This document shows, one piece after another, positions 8,348-13,956 of a DNA stretch of 16,063 nt (its first letter is position 1; the number at the start of each line of letters is the position of its first letter). Source of the DNA: an uncultured Streptococcus sp. (GTDB taxonomy: Bacteria > Bacillota > Bacilli > Lactobacillales > Streptococcaceae); contig NZ_CAJPNR010000050.1 in the NCBI RefSeq assembly GCF_905372115.1, forward strand, positions 1 to 16,063, read 5' to 3'. The notes beneath the pieces are model-generated. The model was not told the DNA's origin, made no database searches, and worked only from the letters and a program-made list of their open reading frames with translations. Both the position numbers and the translations under genes were made by a program.

Positions 8348-8349
8348 GA

Positions 8350-8520
8350 ATGGAACGTAGTATTTTTGGTTTTTTTACGGCCTTTTTATGTGTCATTTGT
8401 CTTATTTGTGCCGTTCAAACCTTTCGGAAAAAGCGGTTTGGACTGGCGGCTTTATTTTTGCTGAATGCTTTTACAAACTTGGTAAATTCCATTCATGCTT
8501 TTTATATGACACTTTTTTAA
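8350..8520 (+). CDS. Small membrane protein (56 residues) between folA and clpX
   Basis: The ATG at 8350 is 2 bases after the folA stop and has a strong GGAAGGA (8334-8340) at 9 bases spacing. The 56-residue product starts MERSIFGFFTAFL and has two hydrophobic stretches, about residues 4-22 and 30-42. They are joined by a basic turn, FRKKRFG (25-31), which suggests a hairpin with the turn in the cytoplasm. There is no signal-peptidase site and no known motif. I recall a similarly sized hypothetical gene between dhfr and clpX in pneumococcus, which would argue it is real and conserved. Function is unknown. Position suggests a link to ClpX or simply a stable operon slot; neither is shown by the sequence. 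Confidence 0.75.
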   Translation: MERSIFGFFTAFLCVICLICAVQTFRKKRFGLAALFLLNAFTNLVNSIHAFYMTLF

Positions 8521-8571
8521 CATGTGCGAAAGAAAATAAATAGATTTAGAATTTTAGAATTGGAGTAAACA

Positions 8572-9801
8572 ATGCCTACAAGTCGTAATGATGATATGAT
8601 GGTTTTTTGTTCTTTCTGTGGGAAGAATCAAGATGAGGTGCAGAAGATTATTGCTGGCAACAACGCCTTTATCTGTAATGAATGTGTGGAGCTGGCGCAG
8701 GAAATCATCCGTGAAGAATTAGCTGAGGAAGTGCTGGCAGATCTATCTGAGGTACCAAAACCTCAGGAGCTGCTGAATATCTTGAACCACTATGTTATCG
8801 GGCAAGACCGAGCTAAGCGTGCCTTAGCAGTAGCGGTCTATAATCACTACAAGCGTATTAACTACCACGACAGCCGCGAAGAAGAAGATGTGGAACTTCA
8901 AAAGTCAAATATTTTGATGATTGGCCCGACCGGGTCAGGTAAAACCTTCCTGGCGCAGACTCTTGCTCGCAGTCTCAATGTGCCTTTTGCCATTGCGGAC
9001 GCAACTGCTCTGACTGAAGCTGGTTATGTCGGAGAAGATGTGGAAAATATCCTGCTCAAGCTTTTGCAGGCGGCTGACTTTAATATTGAACGTGCAGAAC
9101 GTGGGATTATCTATGTCGATGAGATTGACAAGATTGCTAAGAAAGGCGAAAATGTCTCTATCACCCGTGATGTTTCGGGTGAAGGAGTTCAGCAAGCTCT
9201 CCTGAAGATTATCGAAGGAACAGTAGCTAGTGTACCGCCGCAGGGTGGACGCAAGCATCCCCAGCAAGAAATGATTCAGGTTGATACTAAGAACATTCTC
9301 TTCATTGTTGGTGGTGCTTTTGACGGTATCGAAGAAATCGTAAAACAGCGTCTGGGTGAGAAAATCATTGGTTTCGGTCAGAACAACCGAGCAATCGACG
9401 AAGATAGTTCCTATATGCAGGAAATTATATCAGAAGACGTTCAAAAGTTTGGAATTATTCCTGAGTTGATTGGCCGTTTGCCTGTTTTTGCTGCTCTGGA
9501 GCAACTGACAGTTGATGATTTGGTCCGTATTCTGAAAGAGCCTAGAAACGCCCTTATTAAGCAGTATCAGGCACTTCTGTCTTATGATGATGTTACGCTT
9601 GAATTTGACGAAGATGCTCTGCAGGAGATTGCCAATAAAGCGATCGAACGTAAAACTGGTGCACGCGGACTTCGCTCTATCATTGAAGAAACTATGATGG
9701 ATGTCATGTTTGAGGTCCCAAGTCAGGAAAATGTAAAACTTGTCCGCATTACCAAAGAAGCAGTAGATGGAACAGATAAGCCTATTCTAGAAACTGCCTA
9801 A
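8572..9801 (+). CDS. clpX: ATP-dependent Clp protease ATP-binding subunit ClpX
   Basis: ClpX unfolds tagged proteins and feeds them to ClpP in the cytoplasm. The 409 residues begin with the zinc-binding domain (Cys13, Cys16, Cys35, Cys38). The AAA+ core follows: Walker A GPTGSGKT (118-125), pore loop GYVGE (151-155), Walker B YVDEID (181-186), RKH loop (227-229), ClpP-docking IGF loop (266-268), Arg302 in LIGRLP as arginine finger, and sensor 2 GARGLR (363-368, Arg365). All key elements are intact. GGAG (8562-8565) precedes the ATG. No CtsR-type heptad repeat is visible upstream, so the gene appears to depend on the folA transcript or a weak local promoter. engB follows after 10 bases. Confidence 0.98.
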   Translation: MPTSRNDDMMVFCSFCGKNQDEVQKIIAGNNAFICNECVELAQEIIREELAEEVLADLSEVPKPQELLNILNHYVIGQDRAKRALAVAVYNHYKRINYHDSREEEDVELQKSNILMIGPTGSGKTFLAQTLARSLNVPFAIADATALTEAGYVGEDVENILLKLLQAADFNIERAERGIIYVDEIDKIAKKGENVSITRDVSGEGVQQALLKIIEGTVASVPPQGGRKHPQQEMIQVDTKNILFIVGGAFDGIEEIVKQRLGEKIIGFGQNNRAIDEDSSYMQEIISEDVQKFGIIPELIGRLPVFAALEQLTVDDLVRILKEPRNALIKQYQALLSYDDVTLEFDEDALQEIANKAIERKTGARGLRSIIEETMMDVMFEVPSQENVKLVRITKEAVDGTDKPILETA

Positions 9802-9811
9802 CGAGGTGCTT

Positions 9812-10399
9812 ATGGAAATCAATACCCACAACGCAGAGATTTTGCTGAGTGCAGCCAATAAATCGCACTACCCTCAAGATGATATTCCAGAGATTGCCTT
9901 AGCTGGCCGATCAAACGTTGGAAAGTCCAGCTTCATCAACACACTTCTCAATCGTAAAAATTTAGCGCGAACTTCAGGAAAACCTGGAAAAACTCAGCTG
10001 CTAAACTTTTTTAACATTGATGACAAGCTGCGTTTTGTTGATGTGCCAGGTTATGGCTATGCCCGTGTTTCCAAAAAAGAGCGTGAAAAATGGGGGCGGA
10101 TGATTGAGGAGTATCTGACCAGTCGTGAAAATCTCAGAGCAGTTGTCAGCCTAGTTGATCTTCGGCATGATCCCAGCGCAGATGATGTGCAGATGTATGA
10201 ATTTCTGAAATATTATGACATTCCGGTTATACTAGTAGCGACCAAAGCTGATAAAATCCCTCGCGGAAAATGGAATAAGCATGAGTCGGCCATTAAGAAA
10301 AAACTGGATTTTGACAAAAATGATGATTTCATTCTTTTTTCCTCAGTCACCAAGGATGGCTTAGATGCTGCTTGGGACGCGATTTTATCAAAAATTTAA
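9812..10399 (+). CDS. engB: Ribosome biogenesis GTP-binding protein EngB/YsxC
   Basis: A GTPase required for late assembly of the 50S subunit. With the ATG at 9812 the protein has 195 residues, the usual streptococcal length. A GTG at 9806 is in frame but lies within the likely Shine-Dalgarno (GAGG, 9803-9806), so it is rejected. G motifs: G1 GRSNVGKS (32-39), G2 threonine in GKPGKTQ (Thr61), G3 DVPG (77-80), and G4 TKAD (144-147), with SSV near the C-terminus as G5. The clpX-ysxC pairing behind a DHFR gene is also known from Lactococcus. It is the last gene of the unit and is closed by a strong terminator. Confidence 0.97.
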   Translation: MEINTHNAEILLSAANKSHYPQDDIPEIALAGRSNVGKSSFINTLLNRKNLARTSGKPGKTQLLNFFNIDDKLRFVDVPGYGYARVSKKEREKWGRMIEEYLTSRENLRAVVSLVDLRHDPSADDVQMYEFLKYYDIPVILVATKADKIPRGKWNKHESAIKKKLDFDKNDDFILFSSVTKDGLDAAWDAILSKI

Positions 10400-10410
10400 T
10401 AATACGAATT

Positions 10411-10441
10411 AAATCCAACTCGTTTTTGAGTTGGATTTTTT
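10411..10441 (+). terminator. Intrinsic terminator after engB
   Basis: An 11-base perfect stem (AAATCCAACTC at 10411-10421, GAGTTGGATTT at 10428-10438) with loop GTTTTT, running into T residues to 10441. It ends the folA-clpX-engB transcript. Confidence 0.93.
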
Positions 10442-10457
10442 GAAATAAAACGAAAAA

Positions 10458-10474
10458 TGTCATATACTTGTAAA
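10458..10474 (+). promoter_or_regulatory. VicR/WalR-box-like direct repeat upstream of glucosaminidase gene
   Basis: TGTCAT (10458-10463), 5 bases, TGTAAA (10469-10474). This matches the WalR/VicR consensus of two TGTWAH hexamers spaced by 5, with one mismatch (C at the fourth base of the first half). The repeat ends 33 bases before the -10, placing it just upstream of the -35 region, where an activating response regulator would bind. The downstream gene encodes a secreted cell-wall hydrolase, the expected target class. The match is seen directly; regulation is inference. Confidence 0.5.
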
Positions 10475-10504
10475 TTATCAATAGTGTTTTTTTAATCTTT
10501 AGTA

Positions 10505-10513
10505 TGTTACAAT
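10505..10513 (+). promoter_or_regulatory. Extended -10 promoter of glucosaminidase gene
   Basis: TGTTACAAT (10505-10513) is an extended -10. The -35 position (10485-10490, TGTTTT) is poor, consistent with need for an activator. It lies 33 bases before the GTG start. Confidence 0.6.
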
Positions 10514-10546
10514 GGTATCATTAACATCTTATTCAGGAGAAGTGCT

Positions 10547-11245
10547 GTGAAAAAGAGAATTTCAAAAAAAGGTAAGAGAATCCTTTCAGCTTTATTCATC
10601 ATGACAACAACAATTGCTGTTGGCTTCGTCTTGGCAAAGCATATTAATCCTGCTAGTGCCAATAATAGCGACCAGCAGCCTATGAATCAAACAGACTATT
10701 TCATTTCACAAATCGGTGAGCCAGCGCGTCAGTTGGGACAGGACAATGATCTTTATGCCTCTGTTATGATTGCACAGGCTATTTTGGAAAGTGGTTCAGG
10801 ACAGTCTGGTCTGTCTGGTGAACCTCATTATAACCTTTTCGGTATCAAAGGTCACTATGACGGTCAGTCTGCTAATATGGAGACTTGGGAAGATGATGGA
10901 GAAGGAAATGCTTATACCATCAACGACAGTTTTCGTTCTTATCCTAGCTATGTAGAGTCCCTGCAAGACTATGTTGCTGTACTCAAGCAAGGGCATTTTG
11001 CAGGTGCTTGGAAGAGCAATGCACCAACCTATCAGGATGCAACAGCTGCCCTGACTGGTGTCTATGCGACAGATACCAGCTATAATGCTAAATTGAATTA
11101 TATTATTGAAAAATACGATTTGACTCGCTTTGATTCACCACTCTATGAGTCTGGTGCTGGCTATATCGTTTACAATCCCTATCGTCAGCAATACACTACT
11201 CAAGATATCTTGGATGTCGATACTGCCTGGGCGAATAGATTTTAA
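10547..11245 (+). CDS. Secreted GH73-type N-acetylglucosaminidase (peptidoglycan hydrolase)
   Basis: This 232-residue protein has an N-terminal signal: basic MKKRISKKGKR, a hydrophobic core (12-30) and a plausible signal-peptidase site after PASA (35-38). The rest is one glucosaminidase domain. Glu81 in AQAILESGSGQS (76-87) is the expected catalytic residue, followed by NLFGIKG, the Y/F-rich SFRSYPSYVESLQDY segment and the closing LTGVYATDTSYNAKLNYIIEKY block. It should cleave peptidoglycan glycan strands during growth or separation. No choline-binding, LysM or sorting motif is present, so the mature protein is probably soluble or held by ionic contact. The start is GTG at 10547 with AGGAGA at 6 bases spacing; the GTG at 10542 meets a stop at once. 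Single-gene unit with a VicR-like box upstream. Confidence 0.9.
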   Translation: MKKRISKKGKRILSALFIMTTTIAVGFVLAKHINPASANNSDQQPMNQTDYFISQIGEPARQLGQDNDLYASVMIAQAILESGSGQSGLSGEPHYNLFGIKGHYDGQSANMETWEDDGEGNAYTINDSFRSYPSYVESLQDYVAVLKQGHFAGAWKSNAPTYQDATAALTGVYATDTSYNAKLNYIIEKYDLTRFDSPLYESGAGYIVYNPYRQQYTTQDILDVDTAWANRF

Positions 11246-11257
11246 TGTAGACAACAA

Positions 11258-11279
11258 AAAAAGAGGGAGACCTCTTTTT
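11258..11279 (+). terminator. Intrinsic terminator after glucosaminidase gene
   Basis: AAAAAGAGG (11258-11266), loop GAGA, CCTCTTTTT (11271-11279). The stem is A/T-rich at its base with a GNRA-like loop. The A-run on the 5' side means it could also work from the minus strand. Confidence 0.85.
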
Positions 11280-11309
11280 ATGTTTAATCGTAGATTCTAG
11301 GAGTATAGC

Positions 11310-12257
11310 ATGGGAAAATTTAAAGATTTGCTTGACAAGCGAGAAATTATTATTTTAGATGGAGCCTTAGGTACAGAGTTGGAAAACCGGGGTTATGATG
11401 TATCTGGTAAGCTTTGGTCCGCTCAATACCTATTAGACCAGCCTCAGATTATTCAAGATGTGCATGAAAGCTATGTGAGAGCTGGCAGTGACATCATCAC
11501 TACGTCCAGTTATCAGGCTAGCATTCCAGCATTTATAGAGGCAGGACTAACTCCTGAAAAGGGTTACGATCTTTTAAAAGAGACAGTCTTCTTAGCACAA
11601 AAGGCAATCGAAAATGTCTGGCAAGAATTATCTCCAGAAGAGCAAAAGCAGCGCTCTTATCCATTAGTTGCTGGGTCAGTAGGACCTTATGCTGCTTATT
11701 TAGCTGATGGTTCGGAGTATACGGGAGACTACCAGCTGAGTGAGGAAGAATTTCGAGATTTTCACCGTCCGCGTATCCAAGCTTTACTAGAAGCTGGGAG
11801 CGACTTGTTGGCTATTGAAACGATTCCAAATGGAGCAGAAGCGGCAGCAATCCTCCGGCTTTTAGCTGAGGAATTTCCGCAGGCTGAGGCTTATTTGTCC
11901 TTTGTCGCCCAGTCGGAGAATGCTATATCAGATGGCACTAAGATTGAGGAATTAGGAAACTTGGCTCAAGAAAGTCCACAAGTTTTGGCGGTTGGTTTTA
12001 ACTGTACAGCTCCTCATTTAATTGCTCCGTTATTAGATGGGCTTGGACAAGTGTGCAACAAACATTTTCTGACCTATCCAAATTCTGGCGAAACTTATAA
12101 TGGCTTGACCAAGACTTGGCACGACGATCCAGAGCAGGAGCGGAGCTTGCTGGAAAATAGTCAACTTTGGCAAGAGCAAGGAGTGCGGCTTTTTGGTGGT
12201 TGCTGCCGAACACGGCCAGAAGATATTGCTCAGTTGGCAAAAGGATTAAAGGATTGA
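11310..12257 (+). CDS. mmuM: Homocysteine S-methyltransferase
   Basis: It transfers a methyl group from S-methylmethionine (or SAM) to homocysteine to make methionine, in the cytoplasm. The 315 residues form a TIM barrel beginning ILDGALGTELE (15-25). The three zinc-binding cysteines are Cys232 in GFNCTAP and Cys298-Cys299 in FGGCCRTRP, as in the MmuM/BHMT family. The homocysteine-binding DGALGTE and LVAGSVGPY segments are present. The S-methylmethionine permease gene mmuP, often next to it, is absent here. The ATG is preceded by AGGAG (11299-11303). The 64-base upstream gap is mostly the previous terminator and contains no T-box, S-box or Met-box long enough to recognise. The gene's stop codon lies in the 5' arm of its own terminator. 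Confidence 0.94.
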   Translation: MGKFKDLLDKREIIILDGALGTELENRGYDVSGKLWSAQYLLDQPQIIQDVHESYVRAGSDIITTSSYQASIPAFIEAGLTPEKGYDLLKETVFLAQKAIENVWQELSPEEQKQRSYPLVAGSVGPYAAYLADGSEYTGDYQLSEEEFRDFHRPRIQALLEAGSDLLAIETIPNGAEAAAILRLLAEEFPQAEAYLSFVAQSENAISDGTKIEELGNLAQESPQVLAVGFNCTAPHLIAPLLDGLGQVCNKHFLTYPNSGETYNGLTKTWHDDPEQERSLLENSQLWQEQGVRLFGGCCRTRPEDIAQLAKGLKD

Positions 12258-12280
12258 AAATTTATTTTCAATCCTTTTTT
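12248..12280 (+). terminator. Intrinsic terminator overlapping mmuM stop codon
   Basis: A 13-base perfect stem (12248-12260 with 12265-12277), loop TTTA, then T residues to 12280. The TGA stop of mmuM (12255-12257) is inside the 5' arm, so translating ribosomes would cover part of the hairpin until they release. Confidence 0.92.
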
Positions 12281-12299
12281 AGAAAATTTAAAAAGGTTC

Positions 12300-12315
12300 T
12301 CGAAAACGCTATCAA
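12300..12315 (+). promoter_or_regulatory. cre-like CcpA operator upstream of formate/nitrite channel gene
   Basis: TCGAAAACGCTATCAA matches the catabolite-responsive element consensus WTGNAARCGNWWWCAW at all but one position (C for T at the second base). It covers the expected -35 region of the promoter with -10 at 12333-12338, a position suited to repression by CcpA. The match is seen directly; binding is inference. Confidence 0.55.
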
Positions 12316-12329
12316 AAGAAAGAACTTTG

Positions 12330-12338
12330 TGATATACT
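12330..12338 (+). promoter_or_regulatory. Extended -10 promoter of formate/nitrite channel gene
   Basis: TGATATACT (12330-12338) is an extended -10 located 33 bases before the ATG. The -35 position (12310-12315, TATCAA) is weak and lies within the cre-like site. Confidence 0.6.
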
Positions 12339-12370
12339 ATACATAGTTTAAATTAATAGGAGAACTTTTT

Positions 12371-13168
12371 ATGCCTGAATCGACATTTATCCCTAAAATT
12401 GAAGCAGCTTGCCGCAAGAAAGAAGCTTTGTTTGATACAAGCAAGGCCAAGTACGCTGTTCGTTCCATCTTTGCTGGAGCTTTCCTAACCTTTAGTACTG
12501 GTGCTGGAGCTATTGCGGCTGATTTGACGAATAAGATCGTTCCAGGAACTGGGCGCTTTCTCTTTCCTTTCATCTTTGCTTGGGGATTGGCTTACATTGT
12601 CTTTCTAAATGCAGAGTTGGTGACTTCCAATATGATGTTTCTGACTGCTGGTACCTTTTTGAAGAAGATTGACTGGAAAAAGGCTTTGATGATTTTGCTT
12701 TATTGTACCTTTTTCAATCTGATTGGCGCTTTGATTGCCGGCTGGCTCTTTGCTAACTCGGCTGCTTATGCAGGGCTTAGCAAAGATAGTTTCATTTCTG
12801 GTGTTGTGCAGATGAAGCTTGCTCGATCTAATGAGTTGATTCTGCTAGAGGGAGTGTTAGCCAATATCTTTGTTAATATTGCTATTCTTTCCTTCGTCTT
12901 GGTCAAGGATAGTACAGTTAAGCTCTTCTTAGTTATATCAGCCATTTATATGTTTGTATTCCTGACTAACGAACACTTGGCAGCCAACTTTGCTTCCTTT
13001 GCTATCGTGAAATTCAGCTCAGCAGCAGCGGAAGTGCAAAATTTTGGTATTGGAAATATCCTACGCCACTGGGGCGTAACCTTTATCGGTAACCTCATCG
13101 GTGGTGGTCTACTCATAGGTTTGCCATACGCTTGGTTTAATAAGGAAGAAAATAATTATGTGGACTGA
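12371..13168 (+). CDS. Formate/nitrite channel family protein (FNT)
   Basis: A 265-residue integral membrane protein with six predicted helices, roughly 30-52, 62-85, 103-127, 155-178, 185-210 and 232-252. FNT landmarks are AELVTSNMM (81-89), LLEGVLANIFVNIA (158-171), NEHLAANF (200-207, with His202 at the position of the pore histidine of FocA) and GNLIGGGLLIG (240-250). The family forms pentameric channels for formate, nitrite or hydrosulfide. In a fermenting streptococcus, formate from pyruvate formate-lyase is the likely substrate. The pore motif is NEH rather than the more usual GxEHxVAN wording, so substrate choice is uncertain. AGGAGA precedes the ATG. It is a single-gene unit with a cre-like site and its own terminator. 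Confidence 0.88.
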   Translation: MPESTFIPKIEAACRKKEALFDTSKAKYAVRSIFAGAFLTFSTGAGAIAADLTNKIVPGTGRFLFPFIFAWGLAYIVFLNAELVTSNMMFLTAGTFLKKIDWKKALMILLYCTFFNLIGALIAGWLFANSAAYAGLSKDSFISGVVQMKLARSNELILLEGVLANIFVNIAILSFVLVKDSTVKLFLVISAIYMFVFLTNEHLAANFASFAIVKFSSAAAEVQNFGIGNILRHWGVTFIGNLIGGGLLIGLPYAWFNKEENNYVD

Positions 13169-13169
13169 C

Positions 13170-13197
13170 AAAAAAAGGATTTTCGAATCCTTTTTTT
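13170..13197 (+). terminator. Intrinsic terminator with UUCG loop after FNT gene
   Basis: A 12-base stem (13170-13181 with 13186-13197) closed by a TTCG tetraloop, with seven T residues at its 3' side. It starts one base after the stop codon. The A-rich 5' side would give a U-run on the opposite strand too. Confidence 0.92.
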
Positions 13198-13323
13198 GAT
13201 GTCTCCTTAAATAAATACAACCTTGTGGACAAATTTGATAACCCATTGTTATTTGTTTGTGATAAGCTACTTTACAATCATCAATCTCTTTACAGAGCAG
13301 TTTGTTGGAAGTTAATCAAATAG
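13198..13323 (+). pseudogene. Possible 3' remnant of an unknown gene ending at an orphan terminator
   Basis: One forward frame is open across this stretch and stops at TAG 13321-13323, directly against the terminator stem that starts at 13324. From a GTG at 13225 it would give 32 residues, including LLFVCDKLLYNHQSLYRAV. There is no Shine-Dalgarno before that GTG and no recognisable domain. A reading frame ending exactly at a good terminator, with no gene in front, fits the tail of a deleted gene. A chance open frame, or a short untranslated RNA ending at the terminator, is also possible. Confidence 0.3.
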
Positions 13324-13357
13324 CTAGAGGAATGAGATGAAATTCCTCTAGTTTTTT
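13324..13357 (+). terminator. Orphan intrinsic terminator
   Basis: CTAGAGGAAT (13324-13333) pairs with ATTCCTCTAG (13342-13351) around an 8-base loop, followed by six T residues. It is more than 120 bases past the FNT terminator and no intact gene lies between, so it must end either a decayed gene or a small RNA. Confidence 0.8.
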
Positions 13358-13384
13358 ATTTGAAATTGGTATAACTTCCTAAAC

Positions 13385-13420
13385 ACGAACTATAAAATTA
13401 TAATAAAACTAAAAGTTCGT
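13385..13420. repeat. Inverted repeat flanking an AT-rich -10-like element
   Basis: ACGAACT (13385-13391) and its reverse complement AGTTCGT (13414-13420) flank 22 AT-rich bases that include TATAAT (13399-13404). This could be an operator pair or a weak stem-loop; seven bases may also occur by chance. Confidence 0.25.
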
Positions 13421-13438
13421 ATTTATCTTCAAAATTGA

Positions 13439-13467
13439 TTTACAAAACAATCAAAGTAATCTATAAT
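13439..13467 (+). promoter_or_regulatory. Near-consensus promoter feeding the accessory region
   Basis: TTTACA (13439-13444), 17 bases, TATAAT (13462-13467). It is one of the two best sigma-A matches in the window, with the rplJ promoter. It reads into the ribosome-binding site and broken small ORF at 13502 and could still drive the lipoprotein gene beyond, since no terminator intervenes. Confidence 0.7.
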
Positions 13468-13501
13468 AGGGTGTAGGTTAATATGTTATAAAAGGAGATT
13501 T

Positions 13502-13637
13502 ATGCAAAGAGTATAAAAATTTAGGGGATAGATTTCATATCCGTTACTACATAGAAATAAGTATTTATTTTGTATTAGATAATGATGTTTATACTGATAA
13601 TGTTAGTATGATTGCATGGACGCATTTTGTAGAATAG
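13502..13637 (+). pseudogene. Broken small gene with intact promoter and ribosome-binding site
   Basis: An excellent Shine-Dalgarno AAGGAG (13492-13497) sits 4 bases before ATG 13502, but that frame stops after four codons. The +1 frame, starting at the second base of this ATG, is open for 44 codons to TAG 13635-13637 and reads KEYKNLGDRFHIRYY at its beginning, then LDNDVYTDNVSMIAWTHF. If one base after the ATG is removed, the start joins this frame cleanly. The simplest reading is a gene killed by a one-base insertion right after its start codon. It may also be truncated at its 3' end by the insertion-sequence remnant that follows. I do not recognise the product. A leaderless or recoded gene is possible but less likely. 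Confidence 0.4.
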
Positions 13638-13661
13638 TAGATAACCAAGGGAGATGTTTAC

Positions 13662-13892
13662 ATATCACAAAAGTACAGCCAAGGATTCAAGGAACCCCTT
13701 GTTCGTTTACATGATTCATGTAAGCTAGTCTCGGAATTAGTCAAAGAGTATGGCATCTCTAATCAGACGATTTATAAATGGATAAAACCCTGTGAAAAAC
13801 CTGCTGGTCAGGATTCTATCAGTCTTTCCCTGCACCAAGTTCAAGAAATGCTTAAGGAAATGACCAAGATGAAAGAGGAGATAATGGAATAA
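13662..13892 (+). pseudogene. IS3-family transposase OrfA remnant
   Basis: An open frame of 76 codons encodes SQKYSQGFKEPLVRLHDS followed by KLVSELVKEYGISNQTIYKWIK, the helix-turn-helix start typical of IS3-group OrfA proteins. A charged coiled segment (QEMLKEMTKMKEEIME) then ends at TAA 13890-13892. The codon where the initiator should be is ATA (13662-13664), with GGGAGA a few bases upstream, so the start has apparently mutated from ATG. The usual ending of the leucine-zipper region and all of OrfB with its DDE domain are missing. No terminal inverted repeats could be identified. It is a dead fragment and marks past rearrangement beside the lipoprotein gene. Confidence 0.75.
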
Positions 13893-13956
13893 AATCACAA
13901 GGATAAACCATGGTTTTTCAAACAATAGGATGATGGGTAAGGAAAAGGAGAAGGTT

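Noticed and set aside
8521..8571. CtsR heat-shock operator in front of clpX
   Set aside because: No tandem GGTCAAA-like heptads are present in this short AT-rich gap.
9806..9811. GTG start for engB
   Set aside because: It overlaps the ribosome-binding site; ATG 9812 gives the usual 195-residue protein.
11246..11309. Methionine-responsive riboswitch or T-box before mmuM
   Set aside because: The gap is only 64 bases and mostly occupied by the preceding terminator.
13930..13956. Upstream ATG for the lipoprotein
   Set aside because: It would put MMGKEKEKV before the signal peptide. ATG 13957 has a well-spaced AAAGGAG and a normal signal sequence.
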